64,000 bases of DNA from Oceanospirillales bacterium (lineage in GTDB: Bacteria; Pseudomonadota; Gammaproteobacteria; Pseudomonadales; Balneatricaceae): positions 214,074 through 278,073 of the forward strand of contig JAAEYW010000003.1 in assembly GCA_018223185.1 (NCBI GenBank). Direction: 5' to 3'. The position numbers and the translations under genes are program-made. Of this stretch, positions 27,784-36,554 are shown in pieces. The notes beneath the pieces were generated by a model, which saw only the letters and a program-made list of their open reading frames with translations, was not told the origin of the DNA and did not search any database. How positions within the stretch are numbered: position 1 is the stretch's first letter; the number at the start of each line of letters is the position of its first letter.

Positions 27784-28668
27784 ATGCCAGATTTATTCCC
27801 TGAACCCATAGCCAAATGGATTGGGCAGCAATCGTTGCAGCTTATCGCATCGACACCGCTGAGTGGTGGTTGTATTGCACAGGTCCGGCAACTTACGCTG
27901 CAAACTAAACAGGGGAACCGCATTCAACTGGTTCTCAAACAGATGCCCGGCAGAGCTGCTGAACAGCTTACTGCAGAGATGTGTGGTCTGCAGGCTCTGC
28001 ATTTGTCAGAACCGCATGCACTCAGAGTGCCGCAAGTGGTAATGCAGGAGGGAGACTGTTTACTGCTGGAGTATCTCTCGCCATCACCACCGGCCGATGA
28101 TTTTGATACTCAGCTGGGTATTGGTCTGGCATTGCAGCATTGTTCTGAGAGTGACTGCGGCCAGTTTGGTTTTGACACTGATACCTTTTGTGGCGGCACC
28201 CGGCAACCTAACCAGTGGCAGACGGATGGTGCTGTCTTTTATGCCCGGCAACGCTATCAGGTGCTGGCAACGCAGAGTCTTCAGCTCAACCTCATTACTG
28301 CCGGGGTGTTTGATCAAATCTTACGGTTATGCGACAAGTTACCTGAACTGCTGCCCGGTCAGCCTGCCGTGCTGCTGCATGGTGATCTCTGGTCCGGTAA
28401 TGTGATCTGCGGTCCGCAGGGACAGCCTGCGCTGATCGATCCGGCTGTTTATTATGGCTGGGCAGAGGCTGAACTGGCGATGACGCAGATGTTTGGAGGA
28501 TTCAGTCACCGCTTTTATCAGGTCTATGAAGCAAACAGTAATATTCTGCCGGGCTGGCGGGATCGCGCTGATCTGTATAATCTCTATCACTACCTGAATC
28601 ATCTGCTGCTGTTTGGTGGTGCGTATCACCGTGATGTTGAACGCATTGTGAAGTACTATAGCGGCTAA
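27784..28668 (+). CDS. Fructosamine kinase family protein
   Basis: The ATG at 27784 (MPDLFPEP) gives 294 residues; a TTG at 27763 is possible but would abut the divergent letA start. It shows the aminoglycoside-phosphotransferase-like kinase fold with LLHGDLWSGNV (catalytic Asp) and the metal-binding ALIDPAVYYGWAEAELAMT. The family phosphorylates ketosamines to repair glycated proteins. About 290 residues is normal. Confidence 0.93.
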   Translation: MPDLFPEPIAKWIGQQSLQLIASTPLSGGCIAQVRQLTLQTKQGNRIQLVLKQMPGRAAEQLTAEMCGLQALHLSEPHALRVPQVVMQEGDCLLLEYLSPSPPADDFDTQLGIGLALQHCSESDCGQFGFDTDTFCGGTRQPNQWQTDGAVFYARQRYQVLATQSLQLNLITAGVFDQILRLCDKLPELLPGQPAVLLHGDLWSGNVICGPQGQPALIDPAVYYGWAEAELAMTQMFGGFSHRFYQVYEANSNILPGWRDRADLYNLYHYLNHLLLFGGAYHRDVERIVKYYSG

Positions 28669-28750
28669 AGAGCTTGTAGCTGGCCGCGGGAAATCCGGGG
28701 CCAGATAATAGGTTATCAAACGACAGTGAATTAATTTTTCAGGTTATCTA

Positions 28751-29404
28751 ATGAGTCAATCCGATCAGGGTGATTTCAAAGCCCTGCGCCGAGAATATGA
28801 GGCGCACCCCCTTAACCGGTCAGATCTGGCTGCCGATCCGGTGCAGCAGTTTGCTGACTGGATGCAGACTGCAACTGACTACCGTCCCGATGATGCCACA
28901 TCGATGACCCTGGCGACCGCCAGCGCTTCAGGGATGCCATCAGCACGGATTGTGCTGCTGAAGCATTTTGATGCAGACGGTTTTGCCTGGTATACCGATT
29001 ATCGAAGCCGCAAAGGTCAGGAACTGGCTGAAAATCCGCAGGCTGAGCTGATGTTCTACTGGTATGGCCTTGAGCGCCAGGTACGGATTCAGGGACGGGT
29101 TGAGAAACTTTCAGCTGAGCAGGGGCGCAAGTACTTTAATGAGCGCCCCGTGGGCAGTCGGCTGAGTGCGGCAATTTCGCATCAGAGTTCGGTTGTCGAC
29201 AGTCGTGAAACCCTTGAGCAGGCAGTGGCTGAACTGCAGCAACAGCATCCGGATGGTGATATTCCTTATCCTGAGTTCTGGGGTGGCTATCGTCTGATAC
29301 CGAGCCATTTTGAATTCTGGCAGGGACGGGCGAGTCGTCTCCATGACCGCTTCAGCTATACCCTGGTCGATGGCCAGTGGCAGATCGACCGGCTTTCTCC
29401 CTGA
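28751..29404 (+). CDS. pdxH: Pyridoxamine 5'-phosphate oxidase PdxH
   Basis: 217 residues, full length. FMN/PLP-binding signatures are visible: ARIVLLKHFDADGFAWYTDY, RSRKGQEL, and the C-terminal block FEFWQGRASRLHDRF. It oxidises pyridoxine/pyridoxamine 5'-phosphate to PLP. It is followed 21 bases later by an esterase and then a PPIase gene. Confidence 0.97.
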   Translation: MSQSDQGDFKALRREYEAHPLNRSDLAADPVQQFADWMQTATDYRPDDATSMTLATASASGMPSARIVLLKHFDADGFAWYTDYRSRKGQELAENPQAELMFYWYGLERQVRIQGRVEKLSAEQGRKYFNERPVGSRLSAAISHQSSVVDSRETLEQAVAELQQQHPDGDIPYPEFWGGYRLIPSHFEFWQGRASRLHDRFSYTLVDGQWQIDRLSP

Positions 29405-29425
29405 CCTGTAGCGGAACTGAAAATA

Positions 29426-30109
29426 ATGACTGACCAACTTTTACCTTGTGTCGAAGTCGAACCGTCGCAGCCTGCGATTGCCAGCGTGATCTGGTTGCAT
29501 GGGCTGGGTGCTGACGGGCATGATTTCGAGCCGGTGGTGCCTGCCTTGAATCTGCCGGATACCTTGCCGGTGCGCTTTGTATTCCCCAATGCTCCGGTGC
29601 AGCCGGTCACCGTAAATGGTGGCTGGGTGATGCCAGCATGGTACGACATTCTGGAAATGAAGCTTGAACGTAAAATTGATGTGGCTGGCTTGCTCCGTTC
29701 AGTCAGCCAGATTGAGGCGCTGATCGAACGCGAAATCTCCCGGGGTGTGCCTTCTGAGAGGATTATTCTGGCCGGTTTTTCTCAGGGAGGCGCGGTGGCG
29801 TATCATACTGCGTTATGCTGCTCCAAACCGCTGGGCGGTCTGTTGACCCTGTCTACCTATGTGGCCACTGCAGAACTGATTACACAGCATCGTAGCGATG
29901 TTAACCAGTCTATACCGATAGCGATTCACCATGGCAGAGAAGATGATGTGGTGTCAATGACGCTGGGTGTACAGGCCTGTGAACTGCTGCAACAGCTGGG
30001 CTATCAGCCCGAATGGCATTGCTGGTCGGTCGACCATGGTCTCTGCCTGCCTGAGGTCGAAGCGATAGGTCTTTGGCTGACAAGAATATTAACGATGGAA
30101 ACTAATTAA
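29426..30109 (+). CDS. Carboxylesterase (alpha/beta hydrolase, lysophospholipase/EstB type)
   Basis: 227 residues. LHGLGADGHDFEP (24-36), PNAPVQPVTVNGGW (54-67), the nucleophile S119 in AGFSQGG, and REDDVVS plus VDHGLCLPE for Asp and His give the complete triad. This matches the small bacterial carboxylesterase family. Its stop is immediately followed by the ATG of the PPIase gene (TAAATG), so they are co-transcribed. Confidence 0.93.
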   Translation: MTDQLLPCVEVEPSQPAIASVIWLHGLGADGHDFEPVVPALNLPDTLPVRFVFPNAPVQPVTVNGGWVMPAWYDILEMKLERKIDVAGLLRSVSQIEALIEREISRGVPSERIILAGFSQGGAVAYHTALCCSKPLGGLLTLSTYVATAELITQHRSDVNQSIPIAIHHGREDDVVSMTLGVQACELLQQLGYQPEWHCWSVDHGLCLPEVEAIGLWLTRILTMETN

Positions 30110-30580
30110 ATGAATATCAGCAATAATTGCTATGTCGAAATCCACTATGCCCTCTATAACGAGGCTAAAGAGGAAGTTGATGGTTCGCGGGATGGTGAGC
30201 CGCTACCCTATATCCATGGCAGGAAGAATATTATTCCCGGCCTGGAACAGGCACTGGAAGGCCGTGTTGCAGGGGATAAATTCAGTGTTACTATCGAGCC
30301 AGAGCTGGGCTATGGCGAACGGGACGAGGAAAAAATCAGTATTATTGATGCTGAATCTTTTGCGGGTTTTGATGCCATTACAGAGGGATTGATGTGCCAG
30401 ATTGAAGGGGCAGATGGTCAGCCTCAGTTGGTGACGATAACTCATATTGATGATGAAGAGGGTGAAGTGACGATCGATGCTAACCACCCATTTGCCGGCC
30501 AGACGCTGAATTTTGAGGTCGAAGTGATCAGTGTACGTGAAGCCTCAGAAGCAGAGTTGCGCGACGGGCTTACCGGCTAA
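30110..30580 (+). CDS. slyD: FKBP-type peptidyl-prolyl isomerase, SlyD-like
   Basis: 156 residues with the SlyD layout: an FKBP part split by an inserted chaperone flap. DGEPLPYIHGRKNIIPGLEQAL (about 28-49) and VTIEPELGYGERDEEKI are diagnostic, and NHPFAGQTLNFEVEVISVREAS closes the fold. The His/Cys-rich metal-binding tail of E. coli SlyD is absent: the protein ends in LRDGLTG, so it is probably not a nickel chaperone. Confidence 0.92.
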   Translation: MNISNNCYVEIHYALYNEAKEEVDGSRDGEPLPYIHGRKNIIPGLEQALEGRVAGDKFSVTIEPELGYGERDEEKISIIDAESFAGFDAITEGLMCQIEGADGQPQLVTITHIDDEEGEVTIDANHPFAGQTLNFEVEVISVREASEAELRDGLTG

Positions 30581-30619
30581 AATTACCGGTGCAAACCTAT
30601 AGAAAAAGGAGAATTAATC

Positions 30620-30811
30620 ATGCGATTGTTGTTAGCACTGCTGCTACCCTGGCTGCAGTTTTTCACCATTGGACGGCCCTTTGCGGGCATCATCTGTCTG
30701 CTTCTTCAGCTGACGCTGGTTGGCTGGTTGCCTGCTGCAATCTGGTCGGTATACGCCCTGAGTCAGTATAACACCGATAAAAAAATAGAATCCGCACTCG
30801 GAAACAAGTAA
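30620..30811 (+). CDS. Small membrane protein, YqaE/Pmp3-like
   Basis: 63 residues after a clear AAGGAG site. Two hydrophobic segments (about 2-14 and 20-44) with GIICLLLQLTLVGWLPAAIW resemble the YqaE/Pmp3 (UPF0057) proteolipid family, though the N-terminal half is less typical. Such proteins influence membrane potential under stress in other organisms. It stands alone 40 bases after slyD. Confidence 0.7.
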   Translation: MRLLLALLLPWLQFFTIGRPFAGIICLLLQLTLVGWLPAAIWSVYALSQYNTDKKIESALGNK

Positions 30812-30848
30812 CGCTGTTGCGGAACGCCCCTCGGTTTTCTGACCCGGG

Positions 30849-30887
30849 CCGGTACCTCTTTATATCTCATTATTATTGAGGTACCGG
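30849..30887. repeat. Long inverted repeat
   Basis: CCGGTACCTC (30849-30858) and GAGGTACCGG (30878-30887) form a perfect 10-bp stem with a 19-base AT-rich loop, between the YqaE-like gene (+) and the 85-residue gene (-). No T-run follows, so it is not a clear terminator. Confidence 0.6.
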
Positions 30888-31038
30888 GCCTCGCGCAGCC
30901 CTCCGGATATCCCCTTTCCCTGTTTTATCCACCGACAGACCTGCCTTACAGATCAGTGTGCTTGTAAACAGCGCGGCCTTAGCCGTTACCGGAGACTGCA
31001 GATCTCTCAACTGCCAGTGAAAATAACGGTGCAGGTTG

Positions 31039-31296
31039 TTAAACCTTCTCCTGCCATTCCATCTCGCCAATCTGAACGTTTAGCCACTCAAATCCAATAC
31101 GTTTCGCAACAGCGGCCGCGCCATCCAGACTCTTGAACTCCCGCTCCTTTCTTGAACGTTGCAGATCAAGGGTCAGCACCTCGTTCTGCTTTGTTATGAA
31201 TTTCAGGCGCCAGCCCCGGGCAATAGAGACCGGTGCTGCCTGGCAGGAATCAAACACTCCGGCTTTAAACAGGAGCTTAATTTCTCTCTCTTGCAT
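31039..31296 (-). CDS. Hypothetical protein, 85 residues
   Basis: The ATG at 31296 (MQEREIKLLF) has AAAGG 8 bases upstream. The protein is basic and soluble with an alternating pattern GWRLKFITKQNEVLTLDLQRS then REFKSLDGAAAVAKRIGF, suggesting a small alpha/beta nucleic-acid-associated fold; this is inference. I do not recognise the family. It is read out of a 590-base AT-rich stretch. Confidence 0.65.
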   Translation of the reverse strand: MQEREIKLLFKAGVFDSCQAAPVSIARGWRLKFITKQNEVLTLDLQRSRKEREFKSLDGAAAVAKRIGFEWLNVQIGEMEWQEKV

Positions 31297-31302
31297 AATC
31301 AA

Positions 31303-31893
31303 TACCTTTTAAATGAAGGTTCTTAAAGTTATTAAGATGATTATATAACAAATATTGATTAATCAAAAGTTATTTGCACTGTTTTTGATCTTGTAACTTG
31401 TTGTTTATAAAGGTTTTCTTAATTATTTTTCCTGGTTATTTAATCTTATGTGTTAAATTTTTTAAGTTACTGATAATAAAGGTTTTTTTGAGGTTGTTGT
31501 TTGTGTGTCAGAGATTGTATTTTTCTATTTACAAGATGTCATTTCTGTATAAATAACTATCAAAAATTAGTTTTTGATTAATCTAAAAGATGTTATGAGA
31601 ATGGATGATTCGGATAGGAAGCGTTTTCGGTATTTCAGAGACTGGCCAGCCTGAAAAGTTGGGTTTTTTTAATGTGCGCTCTGGCAGTGTTTGTAGCAGA
31701 CCAGGCGACTGAGTCTGGTTGGATAGAGTGATTCCGGTCGGGTGGGCAGGAGAGGGTAGCGGAACGGAACGATCGTGACGGTTTTACCAAAGAAAAGGGT
31801 TAATCAATCTACTTATTGAGTTATATCAATATTCGCTAATGTCATCAGGGGTAGTATTAGTATCAAGTTTGAAACACAAAAAAGGTAACTGTT
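31303..31893. other. AT-rich gene-free stretch with two TTGATTAATC palindromes
   Basis: About 590 bases without a credible gene, very AT-rich between 31310 and 31600. A perfect palindrome TTGATTAATCAA (31355-31366) is repeated almost exactly as TTGATTAATCTA (31574-31585). The right part holds the promoter of the 40-residue gene. The stretch might be transferred DNA or a binding region for nucleoid proteins. Confidence 0.6.
31816..31857 (+). promoter_or_regulatory. FNR/ANR-like class II promoter
   Basis: TTGAGTTATATCAA (31816-31829) differs from the FNR/ANR consensus TTGAT-N4-ATCAA at one base. A -10-like TAGTAT lies at 31852-31857, putting the transcription start near 31864 and the box centre at about -41.5, the exact class II FNR position. 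The next gene starts at 31894. Confidence 0.65.
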
Positions 31894-32016
31894 ATGGATC
31901 CGTATCTGTTCGAAACGCTGTGGCCTAGTCTGCTGGGTGTTGCCGCAATGTCTGGCGCTATGATTTGGGCGTTTATCAAAATTCGCAAGCTGATGAGCGA
32001 AGACGGTAAGAAGTAA
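31894..32016 (+). CDS. Small single-pass membrane protein, 40 residues
   Basis: The ATG at 31894 follows an AAAAAGG site. The peptide starts MDPYLFETLWPSLLGVAAM, has one transmembrane helix (about 12-30) with Trp at 10 and 25, then a basic, charged tail (KIRKLMSEDGKK). A terminator at 32040 closes a single-gene transcript. The size resembles small respiratory-complex subunits such as CcoQ or CydX, but I see no specific match. An FNR-like promoter suggests expression at low oxygen. Confidence 0.75.
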   Translation: MDPYLFETLWPSLLGVAAMSGAMIWAFIKIRKLMSEDGKK

Positions 32017-32039
32017 TTCGCTGCATCGACTGTTAAAGA

Positions 32040-32060
32040 GGCCGCCAAAGCGGCCCTTTT
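32040..32060 (+). terminator. Terminator after the 40-residue gene
   Basis: GGCCGC pairs with GCGGCC around a CAAA loop and is followed by CTTTT. It ends 44 bases after the stop codon of the small gene. Confidence 0.85.
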
Positions 32061-32306
32061 CATATCTGACGTCCAGATCTGTTACGGTGCACACCGAGCA
32101 CAGTAACAGACCTTTTCTCTGGTTATGCAGATGTCGCAGTCAGCAGCTTTGACCGGGTTATCCGGACTTTGCCGTGCTGCTGTTCATCCTTTATGTACAC
32201 CGCTATTCCTGACAGAAGGGCTGGCAATGGTCTGTGTGACGGATATGCTGTCCTGAAGGTCAGTGACAGGTGGCGGCCACCGCTAAACGGCTGTTGCATA
32301 GGGTTA

Positions 32307-32849
32307 TTACACAAATGCAGCAAAACGCCCATCTATCGGGGTGTCGGCCAGGTGATTGATATAGTTGCTCATCACTTTCTGAGCCAGTCCGAGGATAATT
32401 TCCAGCAGGTGTTTCTGGCTATAACCTGCCGCATAAAAAGCAGCAATATCATCCTCGGACACCTTTCCGCGATTGCGCACGATCAGTAGTGTTGTATCGT
32501 GCAGCGCCTGCAGCTGTGCGCTGGGCATCGGCAGGTGTTTCCGCAGAGCGGTGGTCAGTGCATCATCCACTTTCATCATTCTGGCGATTGCCGCATGGGC
32601 GGGAATACAATAGTGGCAATCATGTTCAACGTTTATCGTCTGCCAGACGACCGTCAGCTCTTCAGCGTTAAAAGAGCTTGCCTGAAACCATTTATGTAAC
32701 ATCTGATAGGCTTCAAGGACCACCGGTGATTCTGCCATCACACCGTGAAGGCTTGGAATCTCGCCAAAGTTTCTGATCGAGTTCTGCAACAGGGTTTTGC
32801 TGGCTTCGGGTGCTGTTTCCAGCGTATGTATTGTTAAATTATTCATCAT
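32307..32849 (-). CDS. Carboxymuconolactone decarboxylase-family protein (AhpD-like)
   Basis: 180 residues, all-helical. The redox/catalytic motif is visible as EHDCHYCIPAH with C78, C81 and H85, as in AhpD-like peroxidase-reducing proteins. It is divergent from a TetR regulator, and the gap holds two copies of a palindromic site. It probably acts in oxidative or electrophile stress; the exact reaction is not determined. Confidence 0.9.
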   Translation of the reverse strand: MMNNLTIHTLETAPEASKTLLQNSIRNFGEIPSLHGVMAESPVVLEAYQMLHKWFQASSFNAEELTVVWQTINVEHDCHYCIPAHAAIARMMKVDDALTTALRKHLPMPSAQLQALHDTTLLIVRNRGKVSEDDIAAFYAAGYSQKHLLEIILGLAQKVMSNYINHLADTPIDGRFAAFV

Positions 32850-32877
32850 TGGCGCCTGTTTAGTCGTGATTTTATTC

Positions 32878-32929
32878 TTGAGCGACTGCTCAATAAGAGC
32901 AGGTTATTTGATGTTGAGCGATTGTTCAA
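32878..32929. promoter_or_regulatory. Double palindromic operator for the adjacent TetR protein
   Basis: TTGAGCGACTGCTCAA (32878-32893) and TTGAGCGATTGTTCAA (32914-32929) are two copies of one palindrome, 36 bases apart centre to centre, in the gap between the divergent CMD and TetR genes. The layout fits autoregulation by the TetR protein and control of the CMD gene. Confidence 0.75.
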
Positions 32930-32967
32930 GGTAGAATTTGTGCTGTAGTTCAAAAAAAGGTTCTGAA

Positions 32968-33555
32968 ATGGCAAATATTGCTAAATTTGATCGTGACGAT
33001 GTGATTCATAAAGCGATGTTGTTGTTCTGGGAGAAGGGCTTTAACGGCACTTCAACCCGTGATCTGCAACAGACAATCGATATGCGGCCAGGCAGTATTT
33101 ATGCCGCGTTTGGCAGTAAAGAGCAGCTCTATAGTGAAGCGCTTGAGTGCTATTCACGAGAGGTGGCTGCAATACTGGAGCAGAGCGTCGCAGATGAGGG
33201 GTCGCCTCTGGCTGGGCTCGAGTCATTTTTCCGTAATGTGGTGATCGACCGGCGTGACACCAATCCCAGTGAGATCTGTATGCTGGTGAAAACCCTGTCA
33301 GAGGTCCGGAATGATCAGCCCGGGCTGATGCATCTGTGTCGTGAGTTACTAAAACGTACTGAATGCCGCTTCGCCGGAATTCTTCAGCAGGCGATAAAAA
33401 AGGGTGAAATTGCGGAGCATTCTGACCCCCGTCTTCTCGCAAAGCACCTACAGGTGCAGATGATCGGTTTGCGAATCTATATGAAAACCAGTCTGAACAC
33501 TGAAGCAGTGGGTGAATTAATTAAGAGTGTTTTCGATAGCATTAAAGCGCATTAG
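32968..33555 (+). CDS. TetR-family transcriptional regulator
   Basis: The start MANIAKFDRDDV at 32968, after AAAAAAGG, gives 195 residues. The N-terminal HTH is clear: KAMLLFWEKGFNGTSTRDLQ followed by MRPGSIYAAFGSKEQLYSEAL. The C-terminal ligand domain resembles regulators of stress-linked oxidoreductases. It is divergent from the CMD gene, with two matching palindromes between them. Confidence 0.92.
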   Translation: MANIAKFDRDDVIHKAMLLFWEKGFNGTSTRDLQQTIDMRPGSIYAAFGSKEQLYSEALECYSREVAAILEQSVADEGSPLAGLESFFRNVVIDRRDTNPSEICMLVKTLSEVRNDQPGLMHLCRELLKRTECRFAGILQQAIKKGEIAEHSDPRLLAKHLQVQMIGLRIYMKTSLNTEAVGELIKSVFDSIKAH

Positions 33556-33716
33556 GATAATTACCCAAGTTGGGTAGTGGTCGTTGCGACGTCTGTTTCC
33601 GCATAACAGATTAAGCGTATAGTGTGCTCAGGAGTCTGAAGATGAAAGGAGCCCTCGGGGGTTGCATACCCTCATAAATTTTTCGTTATTACTGCGTTTA
33701 AATCAGAGGTTTATCT

Positions 33717-34223
33717 ATGAAACCTGTCAACAGGCTATTGGCTATCGTTATTCCGGTTCTGCTTATCTGTTTGTCAGGTGCTGCTCTTACCGGCTGTGAT
33801 AACGGCGCATCTGATGCAGCCCCGGTTGTCAGTATTCAGCAGATTGACCCTTCGAATCAACAGGAGTTTGTTCGCCAGATGGTGGGCAAATATCTGCTAT
33901 TAAGCACTCACTTGCAAAATCAATATCAGGCATTCAAGGCTGCAGACGATGCCGATGGGTTCGTTGACTATCGTAATTCCAGTTGGACCCCTGAATATAT
34001 TGCCACCAAGAACGCCTATGAAAAGGTGTTTTATAATCAGAAAGCCTACATCTACCGCAATCAGCTGGATGGATTGTTTGATCTTTTTTTTGCATTGCAT
34101 AAGCTTTCGGTTCATCTGAAACACAGTATGCTTCAAAAAGACTGGGCGCTGGAGCAGCAAGCGTTGCAAAAACTGGCGCAGAATCAGGCCGAAGTGAACG
34201 CGTATCTGCTATTAGCGCCTTAA
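33717..34223 (+). CDS. Hypothetical lipoprotein, 168 residues
   Basis: A type II signal peptide ends at AALTGC (lipidated Cys at about 27). The mature part is helical and aromatic-rich (KNAYEKVFYNQKAYIYRNQLD). No recognised domain. It is flanked by 160- and 217-base gaps, so it is probably monocistronic. Function unknown. Confidence 0.75.
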   Translation: MKPVNRLLAIVIPVLLICLSGAALTGCDNGASDAAPVVSIQQIDPSNQQEFVRQMVGKYLLLSTHLQNQYQAFKAADDADGFVDYRNSSWTPEYIATKNAYEKVFYNQKAYIYRNQLDGLFDLFFALHKLSVHLKHSMLQKDWALEQQALQKLAQNQAEVNAYLLLAP

Positions 34224-34440
34224 ATGAGGCGCAGGCTAAACTCTGCTACAAACCGGGATTGCGCTTTTTTACGATTGACTTTATAGCACTTCATAATTAC
34301 CTTGATTTTATGCGGCTATTTCCGGGTGCTAACTTAGATGACACCTATGATTGATCGCTCCTATATGCTGGTGGGTCATTGATAACTATTCCTGCGGGCT
34401 AAAAGCAACCCAACCATGTCGTTAATGGTCTGGAGTTCCG

Positions 34441-35559
34441 ATGTATGTGAATGATGGTGTTAAGCAGCTATTCCAGAGTCAGGATCCTTCGGCGCAAACT
34501 GATTTCCATCGTTTACAGCTTATCCTTTTTATCGCGCCCATCGCCGCGCTGGTGCATTTTTTACTGATTCCTTTTTTTTATTACACCGGTGTTGCTGTGC
34601 TGGCCATTTTAAATGTCTTCAGTGTACTGATATGGGTGTATGGGATCTGGCTGAGTAAGCACAACAGAATTAATCTGGCGATACAGCTGTTCAGCTGTGA
34701 AGTATTGCTGCATTCGGTGGTGGTATCTTATTACGTGGGGCCTGATCCGGGTTTCCAGTATTATCTATGGGCGATGTCATCCTTTGCGGTAATGGACACC
34801 GGCAGTAGCCGGTTCCGGGTGTTTATCTCGGCCGTCATGCTGGTGCTGATTTTTGCCCTGCTTAACGTTGGCTTGTTCGAGCCGGCCTATGAGCTCACGC
34901 TGAGTGAATATCTGCCCTATATTAAACTGGCTAATATGGTGATTGCCGGAATCCTGTCTATTTTCGCTATTATGATTATGCGCGGGTTTCATCTGCGTCA
35001 GCAAGCTGAGCTTAAAGAGCTGGCAACCCTCGATAGTCTGACCGGGTTAATTAACCGCAGGCAGGGGCGGGTGCTTCTGAAACAGGCATATCTGCTGGCA
35101 CTCAGGAACCGGCACCCTCTCACCGTCGTCATGGCGGATATAGATTGCTTTAAGCAGATTAATGATCGTTATGGTCACAGTGTCGGTGATACTGTGTTGT
35201 GTCAGGTAGCGAAAACACTGCAAAGCAGTATCCGAAAAAGCGATGTACTGATTCGCTGGGGTGGGGAGGAGTTTCTGATACTTCTTTCTGATGCATCAGA
35301 CCTGGATGCTGAAAAGCTGTTAGCTAAGGTTAGCCCCCGGCTTGAGCAGTTATACGCGGATGATGAAATACTCGAGTCTCCTGTAACACTAAGCTTTGGT
35401 ATCGCACAGTGGCACCCTGATGAATCGATTGAACAAACCATCATATATGCAGATAACGCTCTGTATATCAGCAAACAGAAAGGGCGAAACCGGATTACCC
35501 GGGCTGAGACTCCGGCCGCTGAGAATATGTACGATATGCAGCCCGTTGAGAGTAGGTAA
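34441..35559 (+). CDS. Membrane diguanylate cyclase (GGDEF)
   Basis: 372 residues. Six hydrophobic segments in residues 25-185 form a membrane sensor. The GGDEF domain starts with LATLDSLTGLINRR (about 197-210); the active site is WGGEEF, with the RxxD I-site (RKSD) five residues upstream. An active, product-inhibited c-di-GMP synthase is expected. The GGAG site lies just before the ATG. Confidence 0.95.
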   Translation: MYVNDGVKQLFQSQDPSAQTDFHRLQLILFIAPIAALVHFLLIPFFYYTGVAVLAILNVFSVLIWVYGIWLSKHNRINLAIQLFSCEVLLHSVVVSYYVGPDPGFQYYLWAMSSFAVMDTGSSRFRVFISAVMLVLIFALLNVGLFEPAYELTLSEYLPYIKLANMVIAGILSIFAIMIMRGFHLRQQAELKELATLDSLTGLINRRQGRVLLKQAYLLALRNRHPLTVVMADIDCFKQINDRYGHSVGDTVLCQVAKTLQSSIRKSDVLIRWGGEEFLILLSDASDLDAEKLLAKVSPRLEQLYADDEILESPVTLSFGIAQWHPDESIEQTIIYADNALYISKQKGRNRITRAETPAAENMYDMQPVESR

Positions 35560-35627
35560 ATTGCGTAGATTACGCCGGAGAAGCTGCTAGACTGGCGTAA
35601 CTAAGGGCGTTTTAAATTTAAGGAAGA

Positions 35628-36551
35628 ATGACCATGTACGGATTTGAAATTTCAATTATTGTGATTGTCTTTTTTGCGCTGGCGCTGGTTTTTGCCGGTG
35701 TAAAAATGGTGCCGCAGGGGTATTGCTGGACGGTGGAGCGGTTTGGCCGCTATACCCGGGCATTGCATCCTGGGTTGCATCTGCTGGTGCCGATTATTGA
35801 TCGCATCGGTTCTAAACAAAACATGATGGAGCAGGTTCTGGATGTGCCGCCTCAGGAGGTTATCAGTTCTGATAACGCGATGGTGACCACCGATGCGGTA
35901 TGTTTCTTTCAGGTGTTGGATGCGGGTAAAGCCGCTTATGAAGTGAATGATCTGCCGCGGGCGATGCGTAATCTGGTGATGACGAATATACGTGCGGTAT
36001 TGGGCTCAATGGAACTGGATGAGATGTTATCCAACCGGGATGCTATCAATATCAAACTGCTGGGTAAGGTGGATGAAGCGACCGATCCCTGGGGTATTAA
36101 AGTCACCCGGATCGAGATCCGTGATATATCTCCGCCTCAGGACCTGGTTAACTCAATGGGTAACCAGATGAAAGCCGAGCGGGATAAGCGGGCGACAATA
36201 CTGGTTGCAGAGGGACAGCGTGAAGCGGCGATTAAAGTTGCCGAAGGACAGAAACAGGCTGAAATTCTGCGGGCAGAAGGTGCCTTGCAAGCCGCGATTC
36301 TGAATGCTGAAGCCCGGGAACGTCAGGCTCAGGCGGAAGCACTGGCTACGAAGGTTGTTTCTGAAGCCATCACCGAGGGAGATCCCCAGGCGCTTAATTA
36401 CTTTGTGGCGCAGAAATACACCGAAGCGCTGCAATCTATTGGTGCGGGAGAAAATAGTAAAGTGGTGATGATGCCGTTGGAAGCCAGCAGTCTGATCGGT
36501 TCTATTGGCGGTATTTCTGAACTGTTTAACAACACCCGGGCGAAAGACTGA
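35628..36551 (+). CDS. qmcA: SPFH/band-7 protein QmcA
   Basis: 307 residues. An N-terminal membrane anchor (about 5-25) is followed by the SPFH/prohibitin domain ([24 protein letters not shown]) and a long Glu/Ala-rich coiled coil (about 185-260: [20 protein letters not shown]). It matches E. coli QmcA/YbbK, a FtsH-associated stomatin-like protein. An nfeD gene follows after 3 bases, the classical pairing. Confidence 0.95.
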   Translation: MTMYGFEISIIVIVFFALALVFAGVKMVPQGYCWTVERFGRYTRALHPGLHLLVPIIDRIGSKQNMMEQVLDVPPQEVISSDNAMVTTDAVCFFQVLDAGKAAYEVNDLPRAMRNLVMTNIRAVLGSMELDEMLSNRDAINIKLLGKVDEATDPWGIKVTRIEIRDISPPQDLVNSMGNQMKAERDKRATILVAEGQREAAIKVAEGQKQAEILRAEGALQAAILNAEARERQAQAEALATKVVSEAITEGDPQALNYFVAQKYTEALQSIGAGENSKVVMMPLEASSLIGSIGGISELFNNTRAKD

Positions 36552-36554
36552 TAT

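Noticed and set aside
31813-32094. 93-codon minus-strand frame
   Set aside because: It overlaps the 40-residue gene, its promoter and terminator, and shows no ribosome site.
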